From contig JAVUPY010000023.1 of assembly GCA_032252755.1 (NCBI GenBank), positions 1-64,000 on the forward strand: 64,000 nucleotides of DNA. The letters are read 5' to 3'. The stretch is from Terriglobia bacterium. GTDB taxonomy: Bacteria; Acidobacteriota; Terriglobia; Terriglobales; Acidobacteriaceae. Below the pieces are notes generated by a model. It was not told the origin of the DNA. It made no database searches and saw only the letters and a program-made list of their open reading frames with translations. Position 1 is the stretch's first letter; the number at the start of each line of letters is the position of its first letter. Both the position numbers and the translations under genes were made by a program. Positions 44,508 through 54,334 of the stretch are shown piece after piece.

Positions 44508-45932
44508 CTAGCTCCAGACCAAGGTCGACACTGAATCCGCAGGGAGAAGCGCTTCGGCGAGAGAGTTGCCAGATCGGATGCTGACGGTGCGCTTCTCCGT
44601 GCCGCTATTCGTCAGGACGAGTACATGCTGGCCGGACGGATTCAGCGCCGCAACGTGGGCCACATCGCTGAGATCGCAGGAACTCTCGATGATCTTTGCA
44701 CCGCGATGCATGTGGCTTGAAAAGTGCGCCATTGCCCAGTACTGACCGCTGTAGGAAATCGCCGCAGATTTCGAATCAACCGTGATCAGTCCCGCGCAGT
44801 CAAACGGGCCGATGTTGGGCTTTCCGTGCTCATCGAGGGCGTAGTTCCATGCGATGATGCAGCGCGCATAATTGCGCAGGATGCCGGTGAACTCTGTGCT
44901 CCACTTGGACCACTCGGTAGCGTAACCCGGCTTCACGAAATCAGGGCCGCCCTCGGTCCAGAACTGCGGTACCTGCGGGTACGCTTTTTGAACGCGCGTC
45001 ATGGCATCTGGAGTGCCAGCGTAACCATGCCAGGCCACGCCTTTGATGAACTTTCGCGCCTGCTCGTCTTCGAGTTCACAAAGAACTCGGCCCCAGAGGT
45101 TGTAATTGTGGTCGAGGATCCAGATGTCTGTTTTGTTTCCGGACTTTGCCAGCCGTGGACCTAGATGGTCGCGCACGAATTCGATTTCGTATTCCTGCCC
45201 CCAGAGACAGGCAGGCATTCTGCCATCCTGGTCGGTGTCCACCTCGTTTTGCGTGGTCAGCGAGTTGATGGGTACGCCTGCGGCTGCGTAGGCATCGAGG
45301 AAGCGTTCCAGGTATTCCGCGTAAGCCGCGTACCAGGTCTTGCGCATGGAACCGCCGAGCATGGAATCATTGGCTTTCATCCAGCCCGGCGGGCTCCAGG
45401 GGGAGGCGAGCAGCCACAAGTCGGGATTCACGGCGCGGGCTTCCCGAATAATGGGAAGGATGTAGGCGCGATCGTGATCGATCGAAAAACGCTTCAGGTC
45501 AGGATCGGGCCCAGGGCCGTCGTCGTAGCTGTAGAGGTTTTGCGAATAATCGCTGGCGCCTACACAAATGCGGCTGACCGAGAGGCCCATCTGCGAACCA
45601 CCAAAGAGAGTATGAAAGAGTTGGCGGCGAGCATCGCTGCTCAAGCGGGTAAGCGTGAAACAGGCGGCATCGGTGAATGCCGCGCCGAAGCCGAGTATCT
45701 CCTGAAACTGCTTCGACGGGTAGAGGGTGATATTGCTGTTCGACGCCACTGAGGCGGGTCTCCAGCGTAACGGATCGGATGCAGCATGACGTCGATCACC
45801 GGCGGTCGTCCAAACGGAAATATTTCCGTTTGGAGAATTTTCTATAAGTGCGTTTAAGGGAAGGGGTGCGGCAGCGGCTGCCGCTCCGACGGCGGACAGA
45901 CGAACGAAATCACGACGGCTGATGGATTTCAA
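44508..45932 (-). CDS. GH30-family glycoside hydrolase with Tat signal
   Basis: The 474-aa paralogue of the neighbouring GH30 enzyme is exported by the Tat system: the N-terminus reads KSISRRDFVRLS followed by a hydrophobic Ala-rich stretch. Catalytic residues are the acid/base Glu in SLTTQNEVDTDQ and the nucleophile Glu in PQFWTEGGPDF. GFGAAFTDAACFTL and ASPWSPPGWMK are conserved. The TTG at 45932, behind GAGGGA, gives the correct Tat peptide. A 63-codon open extension overlapping the TonB gene is rejected. It lies between the TonB receptor and GH30-1. Confidence 0.9.
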   Translation of the reverse strand: MKSISRRDFVRLSAVGAAAAAAPLPLNALIENSPNGNISVWTTAGDRRHAASDPLRWRPASVASNSNITLYPSKQFQEILGFGAAFTDAACFTLTRLSSDARRQLFHTLFGGSQMGLSVSRICVGASDYSQNLYSYDDGPGPDPDLKRFSIDHDRAYILPIIREARAVNPDLWLLASPWSPPGWMKANDSMLGGSMRKTWYAAYAEYLERFLDAYAAAGVPINSLTTQNEVDTDQDGRMPACLWGQEYEIEFVRDHLGPRLAKSGNKTDIWILDHNYNLWGRVLCELEDEQARKFIKGVAWHGYAGTPDAMTRVQKAYPQVPQFWTEGGPDFVKPGYATEWSKWSTEFTGILRNYARCIIAWNYALDEHGKPNIGPFDCAGLITVDSKSAAISYSGQYWAMAHFSSHMHRGAKIIESSCDLSDVAHVAALNPSGQHVLVLTNSGTEKRTVSIRSGNSLAEALLPADSVSTLVWS

Positions 45933-46044
45933 ATTGGTCCCTCTTTTCACGGTGCGCGAGACGTCGTTTACAGTACGCGTGGGAATGCCAGCGGGGAGGC
46001 CTGCGATCGAAGAGATCCGCAAGTCCTCCCCGCTGGTTGGGAGG

Positions 46045-49000
46045 TTAGAAGTAGAACTTCGCGCCGAGTTGGACCACGCGTGGTCCGCCAGTTCCGGAAT
46101 AGGTTGAGGTGTACTGGCCAAAATTTCCGGCCGTACTGTAGGACATCGGAGTAGATCCGCTGGCGGAATTCAGGCCATATCCGAGTTCCTTCCCGTAGAA
46201 GTTCGGATGGTTGAAGACGTTGAAGGCCTCCAGGCGGAGTTGTATATAGCGAGCTTCAGTGAACTTGATGTTCTTGAAGAGCGACATATCCCAGTCCTGC
46301 ATCCCGCCGCTCCGATACAAATCCCAGTTGGGTTTTGTTGGCGCTCCAAGCTTCGGGGTCTGGAAAGTGCCGTCATTATTAACGTACATAAAGATCGGCA
46401 TCTTGCCCCAGTCGTTGCTGCCCGTAACCTGGTTCTCGGTTGTGTTCCACCAGTAAGAGGTTGGATACAGCGGGTTGCCTGACATGAACTGGGTGATTCC
46501 GCTGAGTTGGAAGTCGTCCGTGATAAAAGACAACCATTTGGGTCCGCCAAAGTGTTTTGTCACATTGGGCAGGTTGTAGACGTAGTTTGCCGCAAAAACA
46601 TGGGTTCGGTCGAACGATGCGCGGCGATACATGATGCTGTTGATGAACGGATCCAGGAAGTCCTCATCCGAGTTCGCGGTGGTCATCGCTTTTGACCAGG
46701 TATACACCACACCAAAGGTGAGGCCCTGGGCAAACCGTCGCTGCAATGAAGCCTGCAGCGAGTTGTAGTTGCCGTTGCCATTGAACTCCAGGTACTCCAT
46801 CTGTCCGTAACCTTTATAGGGCACGAGATACGATGTGGGGTACGCACAGGCGGAACTGTAGCTGTAACCTGCGTCGGAGTACTGCGTCGGCAATCCCGGC
46901 TCAGGACCGACCACGCCGCCAGGGAAGCAGGTCTGACCGGAATTCGGGCTCCACCAGGCGAAAGTCGCGTTCGGGTTCTGTGCCGCCGCGGTGAACTCCG
47001 TTCCGTACGGGATTGCGTTGATATCCCGTGCCGTGGTTAGGTGACGCGACAGCGTTCCAACATAGGCCAAATCCAACGTGGTTGAATTGGTGAGTTCGTG
47101 CTGGATGCCGAGACTGAAGCTGTACACCGTCGGCACCTTGCCGTCTCGCGATGCTCCATAAATGGCCCCCAGCGGTGAAGTGTTAGCCGCAACTGACACG
47201 GAACCGAGGTTGGCAATGTTGTTGTTGTAGATCGCTGGTTTTGCGTCGAGGACTGGGTTGTTGAAGACTTCGTTGAAGATGAGGTTGCCTTGTGTGCGGT
47301 CGTGCATCATACCGAAGCCACCGCGAAGGACCGTCTTGTGGTCGTCCGACAAGTCATAGGCGAAGCCAATACGCGGCTCCGGCATTACGCCACGGTCATT
47401 CCAGCCACCAGCTGGAATCTGGTGGTTGGCTGTGAACACCATCCCGTTGAGAGGATCGCCGTTTGGATTCCCACCGGGTTGGTCATTGAGAATGATGTTT
47501 CCACTGTTCGGATCAATTGCAACCGCTTTTGCCGGGTCATACGCGGCGGGATCGAAGATTGCGACCTGGTTTCTCGCATCGGTCTGCGGTGGAACCCAAG
47601 CAAAGCGCATTCCGTAGTCGAGTGTGAAGCGCGGCGTGACCTTCCAGGTATCTTGCGCGTAGAACTCAAGTTGGTTGTACCGGAAGTACCCGACTGGACG
47701 CGAGGCGGATTGACTGAACGAATCGAAAGAGCCGAGCAACGCACTGGCTAGCGGATCGCCGCATGCGCTTACGTTGCTGTCACATCCCGACGGCGAAGTG
47801 GGTCCCACACCGAAGCTGAACTGACCGTTGACATTGCCCCAGGCGATCTGGTCCTTACGGTTCCGCTGATAAAAGACGCCGAACTTGAAGGTATGGCCGC
47901 TCTTCACCCAGCTGACGTTATCGTTCAGGTTGATGGTGGTATTGGCCTGATGCCACGGCGTAGCGCCAAGGTAGGTCCATCCGAAGTTTGTGTTATTAAG
48001 GCCGCCAAATCCGAGATCGGGGATCGACTGGTCCGGCGAAACCGGGTAGAGCAGCGGCATGTCGATGCCATTTGCTCCGACGGAGAGGTTCCCACCTTTT
48101 CCCGATGAATAAGTAGAACTCACACTGGGTCCGAACGAGAACTCATTGAGAAGGTTGGGAGTGATGGTGCTGATGAGATTGATGGATAAGTTCCAGCCAG
48201 GATGCTTGGAAGTGCAGCCACCACTGAATACGATACCGCCAGTGCAGGCAAATGTTCCGTAGCCAGGCCAGGGAAGCACAGGGCCGCTGGTCGTATCGGA
48301 GTTGCCGATATAACGACCAAAAAACCGATTGGCTGCGTTGATCTGATAATCGAGGCGGAATATGTCTTCCCGTCGCGGATTCGCGGGCGAGAAGGTGGTC
48401 AGGTAATTGTAATTGTTGGTGCCATTGCCATAAGCGGAGGCAACGTTGGGCAGGGGATAAAGGGAGAGTATCTTCGAGACCTGATCAAACACGGCCTGCT
48501 GGGCAGGATTCAGCAGGGAACGATCGATCTTGTTCGTGCCCGGGACGATTCCTGGTCCGGAGATCTGAACGGGTAGACCATTTCCGTCCACTGACTGAGA
48601 AAAATCGCCGACGCGTTCCAAAGCGGTCGGAGTATAGAACGTGACGCGGTCGCCGTTCACGGGCAGCAACTGGCGATAGTATTCCTGGCCCCAGAAGAAG
48701 AACACCTTGTCCTTGTTCTTGTTGAAATCCGTGCCGGGGACAATCACTGGGCCACCGATCTGGTAACCGAAATAGTTATATCGATACTTGCCAGGTTGAT
48801 TCGGCTGGTTGTTCTGAATCTGGTCCCGCTTGTTGAACCATTCGTTTGCGTTCAACCCTTCGTGGCGGTGAAAGATCCGGGCATCACCGTGGAACTGGCT
48901 GGTTCCGCTCTTGGTTGTGACGATAACCTGGCCCCCTGCGGCCTTGCCGTATTCCGCTTGGTAATTGGAAGTTAAGATCTTGACTTCCTGGATGGCATCG

Positions 49001-49716
49001 GTGTTGATGGTGACGTGAGTGCCACCGTTGTTCCCGGTATCGACATTCGAAGCGCCATCGATGGTGAACTCGTGTTCATTGGCACGGGTCCCGTTGATGT
49101 TGAATGCGTCGATCCCACCCGTACCGGATTGGTGGCCGTCAAAGCTACTGATGACTCCCGGAACGAGCTTCATATAATCCAGCACCATCCGTCCGTTTAA
49201 GGCAACATTGTTGAGTTGCTTGCTGGTAATGGTGTCAGAGCGCTCCCCGGAATTGCTTTGCAACTGGATCTGAGCGCCTTCGGCCGTGACCGTGACCGAG
49301 GTTCCGGTGCCGCCCACCTCAAGCACCTGTGCGCCGGCACTGACACGATCCGTGGCTCCCACCACCACCCCGGTGGTCACATGTGTTTTGAAACCCTTCG
49401 CAGTAACCTCGACGTTGTAGGTTGCCGGTGGCAGGTTGGGAAAAGCGAAATCACCAGATTGATTGGACGTCGTGGTTCGCGTCAGACCGATGTTGGGTGC
49501 GGTAGCAGTGACGGTTGCATCGGCGACAACAGCGCCCGTCGGATCCTGAACCGTTCCAAACATGGTTCCCGACGTTGCCTGGCCGAAAGCGGCAACGCAC
49601 GCCAATGTACCCAGGAGGATCAGCAATATTACCTGGGACGACAGCCTGCTCGCCTGGAGTGTGAATGAGTTGTTTCGTGGGGGATGCGAAGTTCTCGGCG
49701 AACTGCAGCAAATCAT
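46045..49716 (-). CDS. Oar-like TonB-dependent receptor of the GH30 locus
   Basis: The 1223-aa protein has an N-terminal export signal (SQVILLILLGTLACVAAFGQ after a long charged lead). A carboxypeptidase-regulatory domain follows (about 48-128, FGTVQDPTGAVVADATVTA), then a plug region (DTITSKQLNNVALNGRMVLD, FTIDGASNVDTGNNGGTHVT, VTTKSGTSQFHGDARIF) and a large beta-barrel ending VVQLGAKFYF. GGGAGAGA precedes the ATG. It heads a three-gene run with two GH30 enzymes, suggesting import of their oligosaccharide products. Confidence 0.92.
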   Translation of the reverse strand: MICCSSPRTSHPPRNNSFTLQASRLSSQVILLILLGTLACVAAFGQATSGTMFGTVQDPTGAVVADATVTATAPNIGLTRTTTSNQSGDFAFPNLPPATYNVEVTAKGFKTHVTTGVVVGATDRVSAGAQVLEVGGTGTSVTVTAEGAQIQLQSNSGERSDTITSKQLNNVALNGRMVLDYMKLVPGVISSFDGHQSGTGGIDAFNINGTRANEHEFTIDGASNVDTGNNGGTHVTINTDAIQEVKILTSNYQAEYGKAAGGQVIVTTKSGTSQFHGDARIFHRHEGLNANEWFNKRDQIQNNQPNQPGKYRYNYFGYQIGGPVIVPGTDFNKNKDKVFFFWGQEYYRQLLPVNGDRVTFYTPTALERVGDFSQSVDGNGLPVQISGPGIVPGTNKIDRSLLNPAQQAVFDQVSKILSLYPLPNVASAYGNGTNNYNYLTTFSPANPRREDIFRLDYQINAANRFFGRYIGNSDTTSGPVLPWPGYGTFACTGGIVFSGGCTSKHPGWNLSINLISTITPNLLNEFSFGPSVSSTYSSGKGGNLSVGANGIDMPLLYPVSPDQSIPDLGFGGLNNTNFGWTYLGATPWHQANTTINLNDNVSWVKSGHTFKFGVFYQRNRKDQIAWGNVNGQFSFGVGPTSPSGCDSNVSACGDPLASALLGSFDSFSQSASRPVGYFRYNQLEFYAQDTWKVTPRFTLDYGMRFAWVPPQTDARNQVAIFDPAAYDPAKAVAIDPNSGNIILNDQPGGNPNGDPLNGMVFTANHQIPAGGWNDRGVMPEPRIGFAYDLSDDHKTVLRGGFGMMHDRTQGNLIFNEVFNNPVLDAKPAIYNNNIANLGSVSVAANTSPLGAIYGASRDGKVPTVYSFSLGIQHELTNSTTLDLAYVGTLSRHLTTARDINAIPYGTEFTAAAQNPNATFAWWSPNSGQTCFPGGVVGPEPGLPTQYSDAGYSYSSACAYPTSYLVPYKGYGQMEYLEFNGNGNYNSLQASLQRRFAQGLTFGVVYTWSKAMTTANSDEDFLDPFINSIMYRRASFDRTHVFAANYVYNLPNVTKHFGGPKWLSFITDDFQLSGITQFMSGNPLYPTSYWWNTTENQVTGSNDWGKMPIFMYVNNDGTFQTPKLGAPTKPNWDLYRSGGMQDWDMSLFKNIKFTEARYIQLRLEAFNVFNHPNFYGKELGYGLNSASGSTPMSYSTAGNFGQYTSTYSGTGGPRVVQLGAKFYF

Positions 49717-50022
49717 GATCTTTCTCTCCCAAGTGGGCGGTCTGGGATGCCGGGAATGGGTCCGGTCGGCAAACGCGCTGGAGTGGATCGGGGCTCACCC
49801 CTATCCAGGTTCTACTCAGAACATCCTCGGGTATTCGTGGACTTTTGGGTACCGAGGGAAAGACCTACTCCCACCCCACGAGTACTCAAGTCGTGAAAAC
49901 GCGCTACAAACGCCTGTGAACGTAGTAGCTTTGCAAGAGGAATAAAAGTGAGTTAATTCAGATTCTTTCCTGAGGGAATTCTGAGGGATTCCAACCGTTT
50001 CATTCTACTGGGATTATGCGAC

Positions 50023-50028
50023 TATAAT
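50023..50028 (+). promoter_or_regulatory. Candidate -10 element (TATAAT)
   Basis: A consensus -10 lies 31 bp before the regulator start, without a good -35. Upstream at about 49972-49994 is a direct repeat CTGAGGGAATT / CTGAGGGATTC that could bind a regulator. The 342-bp divergent gap 49717-50058 holds no other feature I can name. Confidence 0.45.
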
Positions 50029-50058
50029 TTGAGGTGCGCATCACCGCGGGGATAGTTC

Positions 50059-52254
50059 TTGAAGGGTCATTTTCGCATCGCCGATTGGGAAGTCGAGCCG
50101 GAGATCAACTGTCTCAGAAAGCAGGATCGTGCGGTTCATATAGAACCGAAGATCATGCAGGTGCTCATTCAACTGGCTTCGCACTCCAACGAGGTGCTCT
50201 CCAAGGACCAGTTGATGCACGCGGTCTGGCCGGATACCTTCGTGGGCGAGGACGTCCTTACCCGCTGCATATCGGAATTGCGCCGAGTATTCGAAGATGA
50301 CGCCCGGGCGCCGCGGTTCATTCAGACGATTCCAAAAACTGGATACCGATTGATAGCTCAGGTTATTCCTCCGGACCCGCCAACGTCAGCGACGCGGACG
50401 CCCTGGCCAGCGGAGGCGGGACGAAGCCCTGGGTCGTCCCGCAGCGGTGTCGCCGTTCTTGAGCCCGCGGTAGAACCAGAGGAGAGTACTTCAGTAGCCG
50501 CGATAAAAGCATCAAGGCTTCGTTGGATTACGGTTTTGGGTGCGGTTACTCTACTTTCGATTGCGTCCTTTGTGGCTTACCGGTGGGAACGACAACGAAA
50601 GCTGATTGTTGTCCCTGAAGGCGGTTATAGAACAGTTCCATTCACCTCAGACGAAGGTGCACAAGTCCAGCCTGCATTCTCTCCAGACGGCAACCAGGTC
50701 GCGTACGCGTGGAGCGGATTGAGGGGCAGTAAACGCGATATCTACTTGAAATTGCTGGACAGCGAGAACCCGTTACGCCTGACCTCGGACGGGTCGGACA
50801 ACTATAGTCCGGTATGGTCGCCGGACGGCCGCTCGATTGCGTTTATGCGAGACTCCGCAGCCGACCGCGGTATTTACATCATTCCCGCAATTGGTGGTCC
50901 CGCGCGGAAGGTGTATACGCCGAAAGGGACCATCGAATGGGATCGCGGAACCCTTTCGTGGTCTCCGGATGGCAAGCGACTTTTGTTCCCGGACGGCAAG
51001 TCTGCAAGCACACCGTCATCTATTTATTCGCTCTCGCTGGATTCGCTGCAGGCCGTTCCAATTACGACGCCACCAAAGTACTGGGACGGAGACGTAGGAC
51101 CCGCGTTCTCTCCGGATGGCACCAGGATCGCCTTCTTGCGTGCGGTTGATGCCGCAGTGCGCGACATCTACATCATGGGCGCAAATGGCGGGGAACCCCA
51201 GCGCATTACCCACGACAATCGGTTTGTGAACGCCATCGCATGGAGCCGCGATGGACAATCCCTGGTGTTCTCGTCCGATCGAGGTGGCAAATTCTCGTTG
51301 TGGCGCATCGCTGTTTCCGGTGGCAAGCCCGTGCGCCTGCCCGTTGGTGGTGAAGACGCCTTCAGCCCGAACATTGCGCCGCGTGGCGACCGGATGGTTT
51401 ACGCCCAAAGCTCGTCGAAGTGGAGCATCATGCGGATGAAGTTGACCCCGGGCGGCGCGAAGGAACCTCCCGCGCCAGTGCTTTCCTCGACGCAGCAGGA
51501 CTCGGCACCGCAGATTTCTCCCGACGGTACACATATAGCCTTTCAATCGTGGCGGAGTGGAACGCAGGAAATTTGGGTCGCATCCAGCAACGGCTCCGAA
51601 CTGGCGAAGCTCACATCGTTCGAGCGATCGTTGACCGGGAGCCCTGCATGGTCGCCGGATGGAAAGCAGATCGCGTTCGATTCGCGGCCGCAGGGACACT
51701 CGCACGTGTTCGTGATCGCCGCCGACGGTGGCATTCCGAAACAGATCACGGATGGGGAATCGAATGACATTGTGCCATCGTGGTCGCCGGATGGGCGTTG
51801 GATCTACTTCGGCTCGAATCGCAGTGGTGCTTGGCAGATATGGAAGGTGCCATCGGGCGGCGGGCAGGCGCAGCAGGTGACCCGCGATGGCGGGTTCGTT
51901 GCGATTCCTTCGCTGGATGGTAAGTACGTTTACTTTGCGCGAGCCGACGCGGCGGGGATTTGGCGCATTCCGGTCAATGGCGGAGCGGACGTTCAAGTCG
52001 CACCGCAGCCGCGCATCGGCTACTGGGGTTATTGGACAGTAGCGAAACAAGGGCTCTATTACCTGGATTCGACTACAAAGCCCGACAGCATCGATCTCGC
52101 CACTCCCGACGGCAGGGTTCTGCATGTGCGAAAGCTGCAAGGTACCCCACCACCGTTTGCCGGAATCACGGTCTCGCCGGATGGCCAATCGTTGCTCTAT
52201 ACCGACCTAACCGAGGCCGGAAGCCACCTGACGCTGGTCGAAAACTTCCGTTAA
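50059..52254 (+). CDS. CadC/TolB-type membrane regulator (winged helix, TM, PD40 propeller)
   Basis: The 731-aa protein has an OmpR/CadC-type winged helix at residues 1-105 (EPKIMQVLIQLASHSNEVLS, SELRRVFEDDARAPRFIQTI, PKTGYRLIA). One membrane helix lies near 155-176 (ITVLGAVTLLSIASFVAY), then about ten PD40/TolB beta-propeller blades recur as FSPDGNQVAY, WSPDGRSIAF, FSPDGTRIAF and similar. It starts with TTG after GGGGA. Placed divergently from the TonB-GH30 genes, it is a good candidate sensor/regulator of that locus (inference). Confidence 0.9.
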   Translation: MKGHFRIADWEVEPEINCLRKQDRAVHIEPKIMQVLIQLASHSNEVLSKDQLMHAVWPDTFVGEDVLTRCISELRRVFEDDARAPRFIQTIPKTGYRLIAQVIPPDPPTSATRTPWPAEAGRSPGSSRSGVAVLEPAVEPEESTSVAAIKASRLRWITVLGAVTLLSIASFVAYRWERQRKLIVVPEGGYRTVPFTSDEGAQVQPAFSPDGNQVAYAWSGLRGSKRDIYLKLLDSENPLRLTSDGSDNYSPVWSPDGRSIAFMRDSAADRGIYIIPAIGGPARKVYTPKGTIEWDRGTLSWSPDGKRLLFPDGKSASTPSSIYSLSLDSLQAVPITTPPKYWDGDVGPAFSPDGTRIAFLRAVDAAVRDIYIMGANGGEPQRITHDNRFVNAIAWSRDGQSLVFSSDRGGKFSLWRIAVSGGKPVRLPVGGEDAFSPNIAPRGDRMVYAQSSSKWSIMRMKLTPGGAKEPPAPVLSSTQQDSAPQISPDGTHIAFQSWRSGTQEIWVASSNGSELAKLTSFERSLTGSPAWSPDGKQIAFDSRPQGHSHVFVIAADGGIPKQITDGESNDIVPSWSPDGRWIYFGSNRSGAWQIWKVPSGGGQAQQVTRDGGFVAIPSLDGKYVYFARADAAGIWRIPVNGGADVQVAPQPRIGYWGYWTVAKQGLYYLDSTTKPDSIDLATPDGRVLHVRKLQGTPPPFAGITVSPDGQSLLYTDLTEAGSHLTLVENFR

Positions 52255-52374
52255 ATACTTGGGGTGAGAACGGGAATTTCAAATCCCACATTTCGGGTTT
52301 GGGTCACTTTCGGGTGAACCACCGAGGGTAGGGGTGCGGTGGAGTTTGATGCCTCAGGATGCACTATCTTGTGG

Positions 52375-52403
52375 TTGACTTTGCCCAGCATCATGAGATA
52401 TTA
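52375..52403 (+). promoter_or_regulatory. Promoter upstream of fluoride riboswitch
   Basis: TTGACT (52375-52380), 17-bp spacer, ATATTA (52398-52403). The predicted start, about 52410, falls at the first base of the riboswitch. Confidence 0.6.
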
Positions 52404-52412
52404 GTCAGCTAC

Positions 52413-52481
52413 GGGTGAAGGAGTTCACCCCTAACCGCTGTCCCACCTACTGTTAGAGCGGGACAGATGATGACTCCTAAC
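52413..52481 (+). promoter_or_regulatory. Fluoride riboswitch (crcB motif)
   Basis: P1 is GGGTGAA / TTCACCC around GGAG. It is followed by CTAACCGC, the P2 stem TGTCCC / GGGACA and the conserved GATGATGACTCCTAAC tail. AGGAGT in the P1 loop pairs with ACTCCT at 52473-52478, giving the diagnostic pseudoknot. It senses fluoride through Mg2+ and typically controls crcB, which is the next recognisable gene, 271 bp downstream. Confidence 0.9.
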
Positions 52482-52751
52482 AAGGGTTCTTGTTGCGGAG
52501 CCATGTCTGTCTGCTGCTGGAATCCCGAGAACAAGAGGGTTTGAACTGTTTGGGTATGTTGGTCGGTGTGCTTGCAGCATGCGCCGGAAGACGCATGTAA
52601 AAAGGGAATTGACTTTGGATTTTGCAGTCCTGACACGGTGGAGCACTGACCGCGCAATGGGACCAGCGATTCGGCTGTGCTTGGTTGTGGGATGGAAGTG
52701 GGCAGTCGGCAGTGAATTTCGGAGATGTCAAGGATCGGAGGAAGACCAGGC

Positions 52752-53129
52752 TTGCTTAAGTATGTGATGGTGGGAATCGGCGGGTTTATCGGTGCGATTG
52801 CCCGGTTTGTTCTAGGCAGCTATATAGGAAATCGATTCGGAACGCGCTTCCCATACGGAACTTTTGTGATCAACATTACGGGGACATTCCTGCTTGGAAT
52901 TGTCATGACCGTGTTGGTACAGAAGACGGATGCGAGTCCGAACTGGCATTATCTCGTGCCGATCGGGTTCATCGGCGCGTATACAACGTTTTCAACGTTT
53001 GAGTATGAAACGCTCCGAACGGTCCAGGACGGCCAAATGCTGATGGGCTTTGCGAATGTGGCGCTGAGTGTGATCGCCGGATTTGGCGCGGTTTGGGCCG
53101 GAGTTGTAGTCGGGCGGACATTCTCGTGA
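52752..53129 (+). CDS. crcB: Fluoride exporter CrcB (Fluc)
   Basis: The protein of about 125 aa has four transmembrane helices and forms a dimeric fluoride channel. Signatures are GIGGFIGAIARFVLG, RFPYGTFVINITGTFLLG (the conserved Asn lines the pore) and GFIGAYTTFSTFEYE with the Phe-box. The TTG at 52752 lies 7 nt after GGAGGAAG; GTG and ATG 12-15 nt later are alternatives. It is preceded by the fluoride riboswitch and followed by two DUF190 genes, a known partner family. Confidence 0.93.
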   Translation: MLKYVMVGIGGFIGAIARFVLGSYIGNRFGTRFPYGTFVINITGTFLLGIVMTVLVQKTDASPNWHYLVPIGFIGAYTTFSTFEYETLRTVQDGQMLMGFANVALSVIAGFGAVWAGVVVGRTFS

Positions 53130-53247
53130 GAGATTCGGCAGCAGTGAGTTTGGAAGCCTCTCTGGCGAGCACAGTAGCAGTGGCATCCTGGGACGTGCTG
53201 CTGAATCTCTCATGGCGCAGCGGGGGCCTTACCCGATAGGAGGAAAC

Positions 53248-53973
53248 TTGTTAACGAGTGGGCCAGCAAAAAAAGTGGCTGTGTACGTCATGGAAGGAGA
53301 GAGCTATCACGGGGCGCCGGTGTATTCGGCGATCCTCGATTTTCTCTTCTACCGGGGAATTTCCGGTGCCACTGTCACACGGGGCATCGCAGGCTTCGGC
53401 ACGGACCATAAACTCCATACGTCCCGCCTGGTAGACCTTGCGGACAAGATGCCGATAAAGATCGAATTCATCGAGAGCGCGGAGAAGGTTGCGGAAATTC
53501 TTCCGAAGCTTTCCGATATTGTTGGCAACGGCTTCTTCGAGATTCACGACACGAATGTCGTTCGGCCGCCCGGCATCAATCAGCAAGAGCCTGCGCCACC
53601 TCCTCTGAAGCGCGAGGGCAAAGCCAAGATGATGCGCATCCTTGTCGGGGAGAACGATAAATGGAATGGAAAGCCGCTTCATGAAGCGGTTGTTCACAGC
53701 TTGCGGGCAAATGACATTGCCGGCGTCACCGTGTTTCGAGGCATTCTCGGGTATGGTGCAAACCGTCGGATACATAAGGACTCGGCGCTGAATCTTTCGC
53801 ACGATGCGCCTATCCTGCTGTCGGTCGTTGACACCGAGGAAAAGCTCCGGGCGTTCATTCCCGTTCTCGATCAGATGATCCAACAGGGACTTGTTGCGCT
53901 GTCTGACGTCGAGATCATCAAGTACACCCACGATTACACCCAGGTTGAGCGCCGGAAGGAGGAACGCAAATGA
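53248..53973 (+). CDS. DUF190 protein with two tandem domains
   Basis: The 241-aa protein has two PII-like DUF190 domains (about residues 8-105 and 122-225), each with the pattern GRATVxRGIxGFG seen as SGATVTRGIAGFG and AGVTVFRGILGYG. DUF190 genes commonly accompany crcB, and the PII-like fold suggests a regulatory or accessory role in fluoride resistance. The TTG at 53248 has an ideal TAGGAGG. It overlaps the next DUF190 gene by 4 bp (ATGA). Confidence 0.88.
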   Translation: MLTSGPAKKVAVYVMEGESYHGAPVYSAILDFLFYRGISGATVTRGIAGFGTDHKLHTSRLVDLADKMPIKIEFIESAEKVAEILPKLSDIVGNGFFEIHDTNVVRPPGINQQEPAPPPLKREGKAKMMRILVGENDKWNGKPLHEAVVHSLRANDIAGVTVFRGILGYGANRRIHKDSALNLSHDAPILLSVVDTEEKLRAFIPVLDQMIQQGLVALSDVEIIKYTHDYTQVERRKEERK

Positions 53974-54317
53974 AACTGGAGGGTCGGGCGAAAATGCTTC
54001 GCATTCATTTCGGCGAGGATGACAAGTGGCAGAATCAGCCGCTTTATCGCGCGATCGTGGAGAAGTGCAGGGAACTCGACATCGCTGGCGCCACCGTGTA
54101 TCGCGGGATCCAGGGATACGGCGCGAGCACGTTGATTCATCGGTCGCAGGCGTTCTTCTCCAAGGATGCTCCCATCATGGTGCAGGTGATAGACACCGAG
54201 GAGAACATCAACAAGCTTCTGCCCTTACTGGATGGGATGGTTTCCGAGGGACTGATCGCGATGTCGGATGTTGAAGTAATCCGTTACGTTCACGAGGAGG
54301 GCAAGCGTTCAATGTAG
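53970..54317 (+). CDS. DUF190 protein (single domain)
   Basis: The 115-aa PII-like DUF190 protein (MLRIHFGEDDKWQNQPLYRA, IAGATVYRGIQGYGASTLIH, APIMVQVIDTEENINKLL) most resembles the second domain of its upstream neighbour, which points to tandem duplication. Translational coupling by the ATGA overlap. Accessory role in fluoride export is inferred from family context. Confidence 0.9.
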   Translation: MKLEGRAKMLRIHFGEDDKWQNQPLYRAIVEKCRELDIAGATVYRGIQGYGASTLIHRSQAFFSKDAPIMVQVIDTEENINKLLPLLDGMVSEGLIAMSDVEVIRYVHEEGKRSM

Positions 54318-54334
54318 TTGGCAGAGGCGACCGG

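Noticed and set aside
45933-46121. 63-codon N-terminal extension of the Tat GH30 gene
   Set aside because: It overlaps the end of the TonB receptor and would place the twin-arginine signal in the middle of the protein.
51016-52188. 390-codon minus-strand frame inside the CadC/TolB regulator
   Set aside because: Shadow of the repeated propeller blades; no ribosome site or domain.
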